From positions 496,001-560,000 of the forward strand of contig CAXXTS010000001.1 in assembly GCA_963676345.2 (NCBI GenBank): DNA of 64,000 nt, in the 5' to 3' direction. The position numbers and the translations under genes are program-made. The stretch comes from G963665925 sp963676345. GTDB lineage: Bacteria; Bacillota; Clostridia; Peptostreptococcales; Acidaminobacteraceae. The notes below the pieces were generated by a model. The model was given only the letters and a program-made list of their open reading frames with translations. It had not been told where the DNA came from and made no database searches. Of this stretch, positions 17,756 through 26,809 are shown one piece after another; position 1 is the first letter of the stretch; every line of letters begins with the position of its first letter.

Positions 17756-18697
17756 ATGCAAAAATACCCTATCCATAAAGACTTTAGAGCACTATCACGA
17801 CTGAACATGAAACTATCCAGCCTAGCTGACATACATGCACGCAGACTTATTGGAAAAGCAATGACGCTTCCAGTACACATAACGAGAGATTTGAAAGTAT
17901 ATCATGAGACTATTTTAGGCCATAATAATACCGAAATAAAAGTGGCTATTTTTGACCCGCGAGCACATGCGGGAAAAACGTCTTGTATACTTTTCTACCA
18001 CGGCGGCGGATTCATGCTTGGACTCAATGAACTCCATTATAGATATGCCAGCGAGTATGCCCGCGGTACCAACAGTGTTGTCATTATGCCCGACTATCAG
18101 CTGGCTCCTGAAAATCCATTTCCAGCTGGCCTTAATGATTGCTATAAAACTTTGATTTGGGCTTATGACAATGCGTCTAGACTTTCCGTTGATACAAACC
18201 GTATAGCTGTTGCAGGCGAGAGTGCTGGCGGCAACTTAGCCGCATCTGTTGCACTCATGTGCCGCGATTTAAAAGGGCCAGACTTACAGTGTCAGGTGCT
18301 TGTCTACCCAACAACAGACCATACTCAGTCTTCTTATTCAGCACAGCACTATACAGATACGCCCATGTTCTATACAGAAGCCAACAAGTTTATGTGGTCG
18401 CAGTATTTGCCAGCGTACGAAGAGATGAATGAAGCTCCTGGTTACGCAGCACCTCTGCATGCGAAATCTCTTAAGGAACTGCCTCCAGCTTATGTCGAAA
18501 CGGCTGAATTTGATCCACTTCACGATGAAGGCCTTGCCTATGCAAAGCGTTTGAAAGAAAATGGTGTTTCAGTTACACTCCACGAAACCTTTGGAACCGT
18601 TCATGGTTATGACGCAATCAAGCGTAGCCCAATAACAAAGGACAGTTTTGCTAGAAGAATCAAATTTTTAAACACGCATTTAAAAGAGTGTCGCTAA
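17756..18697 (+). CDS. alpha/beta hydrolase, hormone-sensitive-lipase-type esterase
   Basis: Cytosolic carboxylesterase of 313 residues. The oxyanion-hole motif HGGGF (in FYHGGGFMLGL), the nucleophile elbow GESAGGN, the acid in EFDPLHDEG and the catalytic His in TVHGYDAI are all present and ordered as in family IV esterases. The ATG at 17756 follows GGAGG by seven bases; the in-frame ATG at 17714 lies upstream of the -10 box and cannot be used. Single gene with its own promoter and terminator. Confidence 0.9.
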   Translation: MQKYPIHKDFRALSRLNMKLSSLADIHARRLIGKAMTLPVHITRDLKVYHETILGHNNTEIKVAIFDPRAHAGKTSCILFYHGGGFMLGLNELHYRYASEYARGTNSVVIMPDYQLAPENPFPAGLNDCYKTLIWAYDNASRLSVDTNRIAVAGESAGGNLAASVALMCRDLKGPDLQCQVLVYPTTDHTQSSYSAQHYTDTPMFYTEANKFMWSQYLPAYEEMNEAPGYAAPLHAKSLKELPPAYVETAEFDPLHDEGLAYAKRLKENGVSVTLHETFGTVHGYDAIKRSPITKDSFARRIKFLNTHLKECR

Positions 18698-18729
18698 TGG
18701 TTAATACTTAACCTGAGCAACACTCTTTT
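18682..18729 (+). terminator. esterase terminator, overlapping the stop codon
   Basis: AAAAGAGTGT (18682-18691) pairs with ACACTCTTTT (18720-18729). The loop contains a second GGTTAA/TTAACC hairpin. The first arm lies inside the last codons of the gene. Confidence 0.75.
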
Positions 18730-18739
18730 TACTTACATA

Positions 18740-21007
18740 TTACAAGCTATCTTGCTTATAGATTTCAATTGCAATTCGAATGGCATCATAGTCGATATCT
18801 TCTGGAACCAAATCTTTAATCCGTTTAAGCGACTCTAGTCCGACCACCTCTATGGCTTCAAAAATACATTTGCACTTGTCTTCATCAATGAGAAGTTTCC
18901 AGTCTACTGTCAGTTCCTTTTCATGCGCCTTTACCAAATGCTTTATAATGGTTCCTGTCGTAAATCCACGTTTTTGAGCAATTTGCTTTATGCTATGACC
19001 TTCTTTATATATAGAGTAGGTGGTGCTTATACGTTCACTCATCGGTTCGTTTTTAGGCTTTTCAGACAGGTTGGATGCGCTTGTATCATCAGGTGCATTT
19101 TCAATCGCCTTTTCTATTTGCGCTTCAATCATTTTTCGTTTCTCAAGTCGTACAGTTTCATCTATACCTTGGGCGCTTAAATGCTTTTTCACTTCATCCA
19201 TAAATAGGCCACCATAATTTTCAAGCTTCTTTTGACCCACGCCACCGATTTTTAGAAACTCTTCTTCAGTCGTAGGATACAGTGCTGACATTTCCAGTAG
19301 AGCAGCGTTATGAAATACCGTATAACTTGGCAGTCCCTTTTCCGATGCAATTTGTCCCCGCATGCCACTTAGTTTCTCAAATAGCTTTTCATCATAGTCC
19401 ACATTTTCAAAGCCAATTGCCTTAACTTTGTGCTTTCGCTTTTTGGCTTCTTTACTTTTACCGCGTTTTAAGCGTTCTACCTTAACGGTAATTTTTCTTT
19501 CACCCTTTAAAACACTGCGGGCTGGGCCAAGCAGTTTTAATACCGGATAAGTATCTGTGGTCATTCGCAAATAGCCTTCAGCAATCAGGCTCATGATAAT
19601 TTCTCTTATTTCACCCGGACTGGCATCTTTCATAATGCCATAGGTTGTTTGCTTATCAAGCCCAAATTGAAGTACACGCTTTTCACTTGAACCACGTAAA
19701 ACACGTATAATTAAATTCATTCCAAAACGCTGATTGGTTCTATATATACAAGAAAGGATTTTCTGCGCTTCGACCGTTACATCTCTCTTTTCAGATTCAT
19801 CTAGACAAGTACTGCAGTTTCCACATTTCTCACCAGCGCTCGTTCGCTCATGCGCTTCTCCAAAGTAGTCCGTGATCATATACCTCAGACAGTTATCACT
19901 ATGACAATAATTTATTAAATACTGGAGGTTCTCGTTGAGCATGCGCCGTCTGTCTTCACTGGTCATATTATTTTCAATCAGCATCTTTTGACTGACAATA
20001 TCTGAAGCCGAATACATTAGGACACATTCTGACTCCAGACCATCTCTACCGGCACGTCCCGCTTCCTGATAATAAGCTTCCATGTTCTGCGGCATATTGT
20101 AATGAATAACAAAACGCACGTCCGACTTGTCAATACCCATTCCAAAGGCGTTGGTGGCAACAATGAGCGGTACTCTGTCGAACATAAAATCCTCTTGTAC
20201 AGACTTTCTTACCGCACTGTCCATACCCCCATGGTAACCAAGTGCACTATAGCCCTTGTCTCTGAGCTTTGCCGTTACCGATTCCACCGTTTTACGTGTC
20301 GAACAGTAAATAATACCGCTTTCATCTGCTTCTTTGCCCGACAAATACTGTTCCAAGTACCTGAACTTATTCCCCGGAGCAGCAACTTTATAAAACAAGT
20401 TCGGACGATCAAATCCCGTTTTTTGAATGACCGGTTGCCTTAGCTCTAAGAGGGTCAATATTTCTTCAGTAACTTTTGGTGTCGCAGTCGCTGTAAATGC
20501 TGCCACAGGGGGGCGCTGTTCAAATTGATTCAAAAAACGCGGAATATCCTGATAGCTTGGTCTAAAATCATGTCCCCACTGGCTGATACAATGTGCCTCA
20601 TCAATAGCGACTAAGCTCACTTTACACTGCTGGAGTCCCCTTGTAAAATACGCGGTTCCGAGGCGTTCAGGCGCAACATAAACCAGGCGATAAGCCCCAT
20701 TTCGCATACCCTCAAGCCTTTCAAGTATATCGCCCTGTGACAGGGTGCTGTTAATAAAGGTCGCTTCTATGCCCGATTCCACAAGACTGTCTACTTGATC
20801 TTTCATGAGTGAAATAAGGGGAGATATGACAACTGCTGTACCTTCAAGCATAATGGCTGGAAGCTGATAGCATAGTGATTTACCTCCCCCTGTAGGCATG
20901 ATGCCCAGTGCATCTTCGCCACTGATAATGCCATCAATTAGGGCTTCTTGCCCCCTTCTAAATGTGCTGTATCCAAAATAGTTTTTCAAATATTGTAGTT
21001 TATTCAT
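18740..21007 (-). CDS. recQ: ATP-dependent DNA helicase RecQ
   Basis: 3'-5' superfamily II helicase of 755 residues for recombination and repair. Motif I (MPTGGGKSLCYQLPA), DEAHCISQWGHDFRPSY (motif II and the aromatic-rich loop), TATATP and the QEAGRAGRDG motif VI are present. The zinc site has CGNCSTCLD; the winged-helix region and HRDC domain (KLFEKLSGMRGQIASEKGLP) follow. A C-terminal helix-turn-helix extension (KEGHSIKQIAQKRGFTTGTI) resembles that of Firmicute RecQ proteins. The ATG at 21007 follows GGAG. It begins 18 bases after the sigma-54 regulator stop and may be co-transcribed with it. Confidence 0.95.
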   Translation of the reverse strand: MNKLQYLKNYFGYSTFRRGQEALIDGIISGEDALGIMPTGGGKSLCYQLPAIMLEGTAVVISPLISLMKDQVDSLVESGIEATFINSTLSQGDILERLEGMRNGAYRLVYVAPERLGTAYFTRGLQQCKVSLVAIDEAHCISQWGHDFRPSYQDIPRFLNQFEQRPPVAAFTATATPKVTEEILTLLELRQPVIQKTGFDRPNLFYKVAAPGNKFRYLEQYLSGKEADESGIIYCSTRKTVESVTAKLRDKGYSALGYHGGMDSAVRKSVQEDFMFDRVPLIVATNAFGMGIDKSDVRFVIHYNMPQNMEAYYQEAGRAGRDGLESECVLMYSASDIVSQKMLIENNMTSEDRRRMLNENLQYLINYCHSDNCLRYMITDYFGEAHERTSAGEKCGNCSTCLDESEKRDVTVEAQKILSCIYRTNQRFGMNLIIRVLRGSSEKRVLQFGLDKQTTYGIMKDASPGEIREIIMSLIAEGYLRMTTDTYPVLKLLGPARSVLKGERKITVKVERLKRGKSKEAKKRKHKVKAIGFENVDYDEKLFEKLSGMRGQIASEKGLPSYTVFHNAALLEMSALYPTTEEEFLKIGGVGQKKLENYGGLFMDEVKKHLSAQGIDETVRLEKRKMIEAQIEKAIENAPDDTSASNLSEKPKNEPMSERISTTYSIYKEGHSIKQIAQKRGFTTGTIIKHLVKAHEKELTVDWKLLIDEDKCKCIFEAIEVVGLESLKRIKDLVPEDIDYDAIRIAIEIYKQDSL

Positions 21008-21025
21008 GTTATTCTCCAATGTACT

Positions 21026-22450
21026 CTATAGCCCCAGCTTGGTCATCTTTTTATACAAGGCTGTTCTATGGATGCCGAGTACTTTTGCCGCCTCTGTTTT
21101 ATTGCCGTCACACCTGTGAATCGCTTCTATAATCAAGCTGCGCTCCACTTCATCTAAACACCTGTTCAAATCCAGATCCATACTCCTTGACCAAAGCTGG
21201 TCAATCGATGTCATTTTGTCCTCTTTTACTATAATTTCACCACTTTCTTCAGTTGTACTCAGCTGAATATATTCTGGCAAATCCTTTGTATAAATTATTT
21301 TTGTACGCGCCATATTGACAGAGCTTTCAACTACATTTCGCAGTTCACGTACATTCCCTGGCCACGCATAGCTTTGCAGTTTTTTCATGGCCCCTTCTGA
21401 GAAACCAGTTGGGCACTTCGGATAGTTGTTCATAAACATTTTGAGCATGTTTTGAGCAAGCAGTGGAACGTCCTCACTACGCATATTTAGAGGCGGAATT
21501 TTAATGCTGACAACTTCCAGGCGGTAGTATAGGTCTTCACGAAACTTCTTTTTTGCAACCAGTGATCTTAAATCTTCATTGGTTGCAGAAATCACACGGA
21601 CATCAACTTCCACTTTGTTGTGTCCGCCCACACGTTCAAACTCACGTTCTTCAAGAACTCGAAGCAGTTTTGCCTGCATATCGAGCGGCATGGTGCCTAT
21701 TTCATCTAAAAATATAGTGCCACCCGTTGCCAGTTCAAACTTACCTATTTTTCCAGTACTCGAAGCACCGGTGAACGCACCGGGTTCATAGCCAAAGAGT
21801 TCTGATTCAAGCAAGTCCTTTGGTATGGCCGCACAGTTTATTTTTACAAACGGTCCATACTTTCTGTAACTGCCCTTGTGAATTGAGTGGGCAAAATACT
21901 CTTTGCCCGTACCACTTTCGCCTTCAATACAAACTGTTGAGTTTGTTTCAGCCGCACGTTTTGCAGTATCAATCAAATACTCCATATGCGGATTTTGCGT
22001 CAATATATTTTCAAAGGAATATTTGGCCTGATTTAGGCGTTTGATTTCCTTTTTATACTTTTTCACTTGTGAATTCATGGTCTCTATATAGTCTGCCATA
22101 TGCTTCACTTCAGAAACATCTTTAAATAGAACCGTCCCTATTGCACCGATGATTTCTCCATCACGTTCGATGGGAATACGTGTCGCAATCATGTCGTGAC
22201 CGTTGATCTTTTGAATATCTCCTATTTCAGATTTCCCGGTTTCCAAAACCTTATGCATTCTTGTATTTTCAATAACTTCGCTGACGTGCTTTCCTATTGC
22301 GTCTTGCTCCTTAATCCCCATCAGCTTTTCGTATTTGAATTTAGTGACAATGCCATTAGCATCTACAATAACCAGCCCTTCATAAGCCCTTTCGATGAAC
22401 TCATCGATCATGTCCATTTGAAGGCGCAGGTCTTTATACGTTAATTTCAT
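21026..22450 (-). CDS. sigma-54 activator with N-terminal PAS domain
   Basis: Enhancer-binding transcription activator of 474 residues. A PAS domain (about 15-115; GLVIVDANGIVTKFKYEKLMG) is the presumed sensor. A coiled linker leads to the AAA+ domain with Walker A GESGTGKE (177-184), the sigma-54 contact motif GAFTGA (224-229) and Walker B GGTIFLDEIG. The Fis-type helix-turn-helix is at the end (NKTEAAKVLGIHRTALYKKM). It lies downstream of ctfA-ctfB-thl, which has a sigma-54 promoter and upstream palindromes, so it is the natural candidate to control them, much as AtoC controls atoDAEB. The ATG at 22450 has an AGGGGA site; the longer frame upstream lacks one. Confidence 0.92.
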   Translation of the reverse strand: MKLTYKDLRLQMDMIDEFIERAYEGLVIVDANGIVTKFKYEKLMGIKEQDAIGKHVSEVIENTRMHKVLETGKSEIGDIQKINGHDMIATRIPIERDGEIIGAIGTVLFKDVSEVKHMADYIETMNSQVKKYKKEIKRLNQAKYSFENILTQNPHMEYLIDTAKRAAETNSTVCIEGESGTGKEYFAHSIHKGSYRKYGPFVKINCAAIPKDLLESELFGYEPGAFTGASSTGKIGKFELATGGTIFLDEIGTMPLDMQAKLLRVLEEREFERVGGHNKVEVDVRVISATNEDLRSLVAKKKFREDLYYRLEVVSIKIPPLNMRSEDVPLLAQNMLKMFMNNYPKCPTGFSEGAMKKLQSYAWPGNVRELRNVVESSVNMARTKIIYTKDLPEYIQLSTTEESGEIIVKEDKMTSIDQLWSRSMDLDLNRCLDEVERSLIIEAIHRCDGNKTEAAKVLGIHRTALYKKMTKLGL

Positions 22451-22570
22451 ATAATGATCCCCTGTCAAAATAAGTGTATCCAAATAGCTACATTCCATTA
22501 TAACATATGCACTAAAATACACCACGCACTCACTTTGATTTCTTCTATAGCGCCGCAGTTCAATCACTAA

Positions 22571-22606
22571 TATATACGCGCATCATATTATATACGCGCA
22601 TCATAT
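22571..22606. repeat. 18-bp direct repeat, two copies
   Basis: TATATACGCGCATCATAT occurs at 22571-22588 and, back to back, at 22589-22606. It lies upstream of the PAS regulator, where it might be an operator. The rest of the gap 22451-22678 shows nothing else I can support. Confidence 0.6.
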
Positions 22607-22678
22607 TGTTTCGATTTAGACATTTCATTATTTTATCCGTCCCAACCTTACTTATGCTTTCTTACTTATTAAAAATAT

Positions 22679-22720
22679 AAAGAGACACATCAGAGTGTAT
22701 ACACTCTGATGTGTCTCTTT
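22679..22720 (-). terminator. perfect 42-bp palindrome, terminator after thl
   Basis: The 21 bases from 22679 are exactly complementary to the 21 that follow, with AAAG and CTTT at the ends. It lies about 115 bases after the thiolase stop and separates the operon from the PAS regulator. Confidence 0.75.
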
Positions 22721-22834
22721 ACTATTAACTTGCATTTTTACGCCTTTCATTTGCTGCCTTATTAAAGAACAACTTGTGAACGCTTCATGCAAATGCAAGC
22801 GCATTTATACACAGTACTAAAAATACCTTGGTGC

Positions 22835-24016
22835 CTATTTCTTAACGATAACAGCTTCACCCATACCGCCACCGATACACAGTGTCGCGATACCGTGCTT
22901 TACTTCATCTCGCTTAAGCATTTCATGAATAAGTGTTACAAAAATACGTGCTCCAGATGCACCAATTGGATGACCAATTGCAATTGCACCACCGTTTACA
23001 TTGACAATAGATTTATCAAAATCAAGTTCCTTCATAACAGCAAGTGATTGAGATGCAAAGGCTTCATTGGCTTCTACAAGATCTATATCATCTTTAGACA
23101 TATTGGCGCGCTTAAGTGCTTTTTGAACAGCGCTCACTGGACCAATACCCATAATAGATGGGTCAACACCTGCTGAAGCGTGTGTAACTATTGTACACAG
23201 TGGCTCAACACCCAGTTCTTTTGCCTTTTCAGCACTCATAATAACCAGTGCTGCTGCACCATCATTAATGCCAGATGCATTGCCTGCTGTAACTGTACCG
23301 TCTTTCTTAAAGGCCGGTCTAATTTTAGCTAGCTTTTCAAGCTCAGCATTTGCTTTAATATACTCATCTGTGTCAAAAATAATTGGGTCGCCCTTACGCT
23401 GTGGAATTGAAACAGGAACGATTTCGTCCTTGAATCGACCTTCCGACTGTGCCTTAGCCGCCTTCATTTGACTTTCATATGCGAACTGGTCTTGCGCTTC
23501 GCGCGTCAGTTCCCATTGATCAACAATATTTTCTGCTGTAATACCCATATGGTAACCTGCAAAAGCATCTGTAAGGCCATCATTAACCATAATATCTACG
23601 ATTTCTGAATTGCCCATTCTTGCGCCCCATCTTGCCTTTTTCATAACATATGGCGACGCGCTCATGTTCTCTGTTCCACCTGCAACCACAATATCTGCAC
23701 TGCCGGCAGCGATCATATCAAATGCCACAGAGACAGATTTTAGACCTGAACCGCAAATCATATTCAGAGTCCATGCCGGTGTGTCTACAGGGATACCTGA
23801 CTTGACAGATGCTTGACGCGCAACGCCTTGACCTTCTCCAGCCTGAAGCACACAACCCATTACAACTTCATCAACATCTTTCGCTTCAACACCCGCTTTG
23901 TTTAGGGCTTCTTTAATGACAGTTGCACCTAAATCAACCGACGATACATTCTTTAGCGAACCGCCAAAGCTGCCTACAGCTGTTCTAACCGCTGATGCAA
24001 TTACGATTTCTCTCAT
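22835..24016 (-). CDS. thlA: acetyl-CoA C-acetyltransferase (thiolase)
   Basis: Interconverts two acetyl-CoA and acetoacetyl-CoA. It has 393 residues, the usual length. The acylated Cys is in NMICGSGLKSV (near residue 88), the catalytic His in GGAIAIGHPIGASGARI and the second Cys in CIGGGMGEA. It is third in the ctfA-ctfB-thl operon, which would convert acetoacetate to acetyl-CoA or the reverse. The ATG at 24016 follows GGAGG. Confidence 0.95.
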   Translation of the reverse strand: MREIVIASAVRTAVGSFGGSLKNVSSVDLGATVIKEALNKAGVEAKDVDEVVMGCVLQAGEGQGVARQASVKSGIPVDTPAWTLNMICGSGLKSVSVAFDMIAAGSADIVVAGGTENMSASPYVMKKARWGARMGNSEIVDIMVNDGLTDAFAGYHMGITAENIVDQWELTREAQDQFAYESQMKAAKAQSEGRFKDEIVPVSIPQRKGDPIIFDTDEYIKANAELEKLAKIRPAFKKDGTVTAGNASGINDGAAALVIMSAEKAKELGVEPLCTIVTHASAGVDPSIMGIGPVSAVQKALKRANMSKDDIDLVEANEAFASQSLAVMKELDFDKSIVNVNGGAIAIGHPIGASGARIFVTLIHEMLKRDEVKHGIATLCIGGGMGEAVIVKK

Positions 24017-24111
24017 ATTTTTTTCCTCCAAGTCTCTAACAATCTCCGTAAAATTATTGACGCCTCACTTGAGCATACGGCTCAAAGTGTCCCCACGCCT
24101 TGTAGTGCCTA

Positions 24112-24759
24112 TTACTGCATTTCTTTAATATTTTCAGGTATAATCAGCTTTGCCTCAGTTGCCTCTTGAATTTGCTCTAGCGTAAACTCAGGGTTGTATT
24201 CTGTAAGCATGAGTCCGTCTTGGGTAACTTCCATAACACCCATTTCAGTAATGATTTTGCTAACTTTACCAGCAGCAGTTAATGGCAGTGTACATTCCTT
24301 AAGAATTTTTGGATTGCCTTTGGCAGTATGCACCATTGAAACGATTACCTTCTTAGCACCACCAACAAGATCCATCGCACCACCCATGCCTGGAACAAGC
24401 TTACCAGGGATCATCCAGTTTGCCAGATTACCCTTTTCATCAACTTGAAGTGCGCCAAGAACCGTTGCATCAAGGTGTCCACCTCTAATGATTACAAAGG
24501 ACTGTGCACTATCAAAGTAAGACCCACCGGGCAGAATTGTTACAGGCTGTCCACCTGCATTCACCAAATCTTTTTCTATGTTTTCTTCATCTGGAGCAGG
24601 TCCAATGCCGACAAACCCATTCTCAGAATGCAGGAGTACTTCAACATCTTCAGAAATATAGTTGGCTACAAGCGTCGGTAATCCAATGCCTAGGTTTACT
24701 ACATCACCATCTTTAAACTCTTTAGCGACTCTGCGCGCAATTATCTCTTTTGGATTCAT
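24112..24759 (-). CDS. ctfB: 3-oxoacid CoA-transferase subunit B
   Basis: Beta subunit of a CoA-transferase that moves CoA between acetoacetate/butyrate and acetyl-CoA-type donors. It has 215 residues. The catalytic Glu lies in the SENG motif (LLHSENGFVGIGP, near residue 47). GGAMDLVGGAKKVIV is the other family segment. It starts two bases after ctfA ends, so the subunits are translated together. Confidence 0.94.
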   Translation of the reverse strand: MNPKEIIARRVAKEFKDGDVVNLGIGLPTLVANYISEDVEVLLHSENGFVGIGPAPDEENIEKDLVNAGGQPVTILPGGSYFDSAQSFVIIRGGHLDATVLGALQVDEKGNLANWMIPGKLVPGMGGAMDLVGGAKKVIVSMVHTAKGNPKILKECTLPLTAAGKVSKIITEMGVMEVTQDGLMLTEYNPEFTLEQIQEATEAKLIIPENIKEMQ

Positions 24760-24761
24760 GA

Positions 24762-25412
24762 TTACGCCTCCTCTACAATATGATTAACAAATAGTCCTGG
24801 TGTCATAATTAAGTGCGGATCAAGCTCTCCAACCTTAACGAGCTTTTCAGCCTCTACAATAACATTGTCTGCTGCTGTAGCCATAAGTGGGTTGAAGTTA
24901 CGTGTTGCTTGGTTGTAAAAGACATTGCCTTTCTCATCAACAATAGAGCCGTAGATAAGTGCAACATCTGCACGAAGCGGTGTTTCAAGCAGAAAACGCT
25001 TGCCATCCACCTCTACAATTTGCTTACCGTCTTCTACAGGTGTTCCAAGTCCAATCGGTGTCAACACACCACCCAGACCAGCGCCGCCTGAACGTACACG
25101 TTCAGCAAGTGTTCCTTGTGGTACAAGAACAACTTCAAGCTCACCAGCATTCATTTGACGACCTGTTTCTTTGTTTGTACCAATATGTGAGGTAATCACT
25201 TTTTTAACTTGCTTATTTGCAACCAATTTTCCAAGTCCTTTATCAACAAAACTTGTATCATTACAAATAATTGTCAAATCTTGAACACCTTTTTCTACAA
25301 GTGCGTCGACCATTTGCTCTGGTGTTCCCGCTGCCAAAAATCCGCCAATCATGACTGACATGCCATCTTTGACCATGGAAACAGCTTCTTGTAAGGTAAT
25401 TTTCTTATTCAT
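24762..25412 (-). CDS. ctfA: 3-oxoacid CoA-transferase subunit A
   Basis: Alpha subunit (216 residues) of the same CoA-transferase. The glycine-rich MIGGFLAAGTPEQMVDAL and the GSGGAGLGGVLTP segments are typical. The ATG at 25412 is preferred because GGAGG lies eight bases upstream; the earlier ATG at 25427 overlaps that site. First gene of the operon, about 46 bases after the predicted sigma-54 start point. Confidence 0.94.
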   Translation of the reverse strand: MNKKITLQEAVSMVKDGMSVMIGGFLAAGTPEQMVDALVEKGVQDLTIICNDTSFVDKGLGKLVANKQVKKVITSHIGTNKETGRQMNAGELEVVLVPQGTLAERVRSGGAGLGGVLTPIGLGTPVEDGKQIVEVDGKRFLLETPLRADVALIYGSIVDEKGNVFYNQATRNFNPLMATAADNVIVEAEKLVKVGELDPHLIMTPGLFVNHIVEEA

Positions 25413-25468
25413 ATTTGCACCCTCCATCCTAACTGAGTAGGTTTCCTATTCATTCACCACCCTATATA

Positions 25469-25485
25469 CGCAATCTTAATGCCAA
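25469..25485 (-). promoter_or_regulatory. sigma-54 (-24/-12) promoter of ctfA-ctfB-thl
   Basis: The minus strand reads TTGGCATTAAGATTGCG. The GG and GC pairs are 12 bases apart, as in the consensus TGGCAC-N5-TTGC. Transcription would start near 25458. It needs an enhancer-binding activator, and one is encoded downstream. Confidence 0.8.
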
Positions 25486-25582
25486 CTTTGAGACCTTCAG
25501 GCTGAACACGTTGAAATTACAGGAGTATATTTTTTAAAGCTGGCTTTTTAAAACATTTTTTTAACTTGGCATATAAGAACGT

Positions 25583-25650
25583 TGTATCCATTTGGATACA
25601 TTATTCTTATAAAGTATGCGATTTTCCTTTTTTGTACCCAATTAGATACA
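25583..25650. promoter_or_regulatory. two 18-bp palindromes, probable activator-binding sites
   Basis: TGTATCCATTTGGATACA at 25583-25600 is a perfect TGTATCC-N4-GGATACA palindrome. TGTACCCAATTAGATACA at 25633-25650 is a degenerate copy exactly 50 bases away. They lie about 125-190 bases upstream of the predicted sigma-54 start, a usual distance for enhancer sites. Which of the two local activators binds is not shown by the sequence. Confidence 0.7.
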
Positions 25651-25676
25651 CCTTAAATGTTAATTACCAAAATACT

Positions 25677-25709
25677 AAAAAGAGGTGTATCCGTTTGGAT
25701 ACACCTCTT
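25677..25709 (-). terminator. dha operon terminator carrying the same palindrome
   Basis: A 13-bp stem (25680-25692 with 25697-25709) around a GTTT loop; the minus strand runs into five T residues. It lies 30 bases after the dhaM stop. The core 25686-25703 is TGTATCC-N4-GGATACA, the same sequence as the sites at 25583 and 25633 and 53 bases from the latter. Confidence 0.8.
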
Positions 25710-25738
25710 CTAAACCTTATTGCTATTTCACCTGTTTC

Positions 25739-26134
25739 TTAATCAAGCTTTGATAAGTTCCGTGCATCATCCACAGCACCGATAACAGCGTCAAAGCTAG
25801 AACCTATTGAGGCACTTACTGCAGCATTGAGCACACCTTCAACAAGGGGGCCATCTGCAACCACAATTTTAGACAACTCGGTTCCATCTAGGAGTTCAAG
25901 TGCCATTTCTGCACTCATTATCGCACTGCCTATATCGACAAGTATAACAACGCCATCTCCTGTATTTACAGCTTCAATACCTTGCATAATCGCTGCAGGG
26001 TCTGTGCCAATTTCACCATCAGCCGTGCCGCCACATGCTTTTATCTGTTCATAACCCGGTGCCATTTGCATAACCAAATCTAAAACACCCTCAGCAATCT
26101 TCGGGCTGTGAGATACTACTACGATACCAACCAT
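25739..26134 (-). CDS. dhaM: dihydroxyacetone kinase phosphoryl donor subunit, EIIA-Man type
   Basis: Phosphocarrier of 131 residues that rephosphorylates the ADP bound to DhaL. It corresponds only to the EIIA domain of E. coli DhaM, which is fused there to HPr and enzyme I-like parts. The active His is residue 9 in MVGIVVVSHSPKIAEG; ILVDIGSAIMSAEMALE and the GPLVEG segment are typical. It starts one base after dhaL ends and is the last gene of the operon. Its HPr and EI partners are separate genes upstream. Confidence 0.93.
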   Translation of the reverse strand: MVGIVVVSHSPKIAEGVLDLVMQMAPGYEQIKACGGTADGEIGTDPAAIMQGIEAVNTGDGVVILVDIGSAIMSAEMALELLDGTELSKIVVADGPLVEGVLNAAVSASIGSSFDAVIGAVDDARNLSKLD

Positions 26135-26135
26135 A

Positions 26136-26768
26136 TTAACCCTCCTGCAACATGTCTGTAAACGATTGAAGAATCAGCACTGTCGATGCAGCCCCAGGAT
26201 CGCCGTGACCCAAGCTGCGCTCTCCCAGATAGCTCGCTCTACCTTTTGTTGCAATAATGGTCTTTGAATACTCAAACCCTTCTTTTGCAGCTTGCAGTGA
26301 AGTCGCAAGTGCATCATTAAGGTCTGCACCACCTTCTTGCTCTTTCTTTAAAGTATCATAGTAGGGAATCCAAACATCTAGCATGGTTTTGCAGCCTGCA
26401 TCAGACTTTCCACGTTTTTTTATTCCCTCAATTGCAGCACCCAGCATATTTTCATAAACCTGGGCGTCAATCTCTGACACGTCTTTACATTGATCTGCAA
26501 ATTTCAGAAAGGCAGTGGCATATAAGGGGCCCGATGCGCCACCAACTGTTGTAAGTAGTGTCATGCCCACTGTTTTAAAGGCATGTGTAATGTCTGTAAA
26601 ATCAGTTGAGTCAAGCGTTACCTTAACTTTTTCAAAGCCACGCTTCATATTTATACCATGGTCAGCGTCACCAATTGCACGATCGAGATCATTGAGTCTC
26701 TCACTATTTTCGATAATCACGTCTGAAATAGAACCGATTACCTGAATAACCTTATCTTTATTTACCAT
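26136..26768 (-). CDS. dhaL: dihydroxyacetone kinase nucleotide-binding subunit
   Basis: ADP-binding subunit (210 residues) that passes phosphate to dihydroxyacetone held on DhaK. The Mg-ADP site shows IGDADHGINMKRGFEKV with its Asp residues, followed by GGASGPLYATAF and RASYLGERSLGHGDPGA. It lies 41 bases after dhaK and one base before dhaM. Confidence 0.95.
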   Translation of the reverse strand: MVNKDKVIQVIGSISDVIIENSERLNDLDRAIGDADHGINMKRGFEKVKVTLDSTDFTDITHAFKTVGMTLLTTVGGASGPLYATAFLKFADQCKDVSEIDAQVYENMLGAAIEGIKKRGKSDAGCKTMLDVWIPYYDTLKKEQEGGADLNDALATSLQAAKEGFEYSKTIIATKGRASYLGERSLGHGDPGAASTVLILQSFTDMLQEG

Positions 26769-26809
26769 ATCGTCCCTGCTCTTTCCTGTTCTACGACTAT
26801 AACGCTTAC

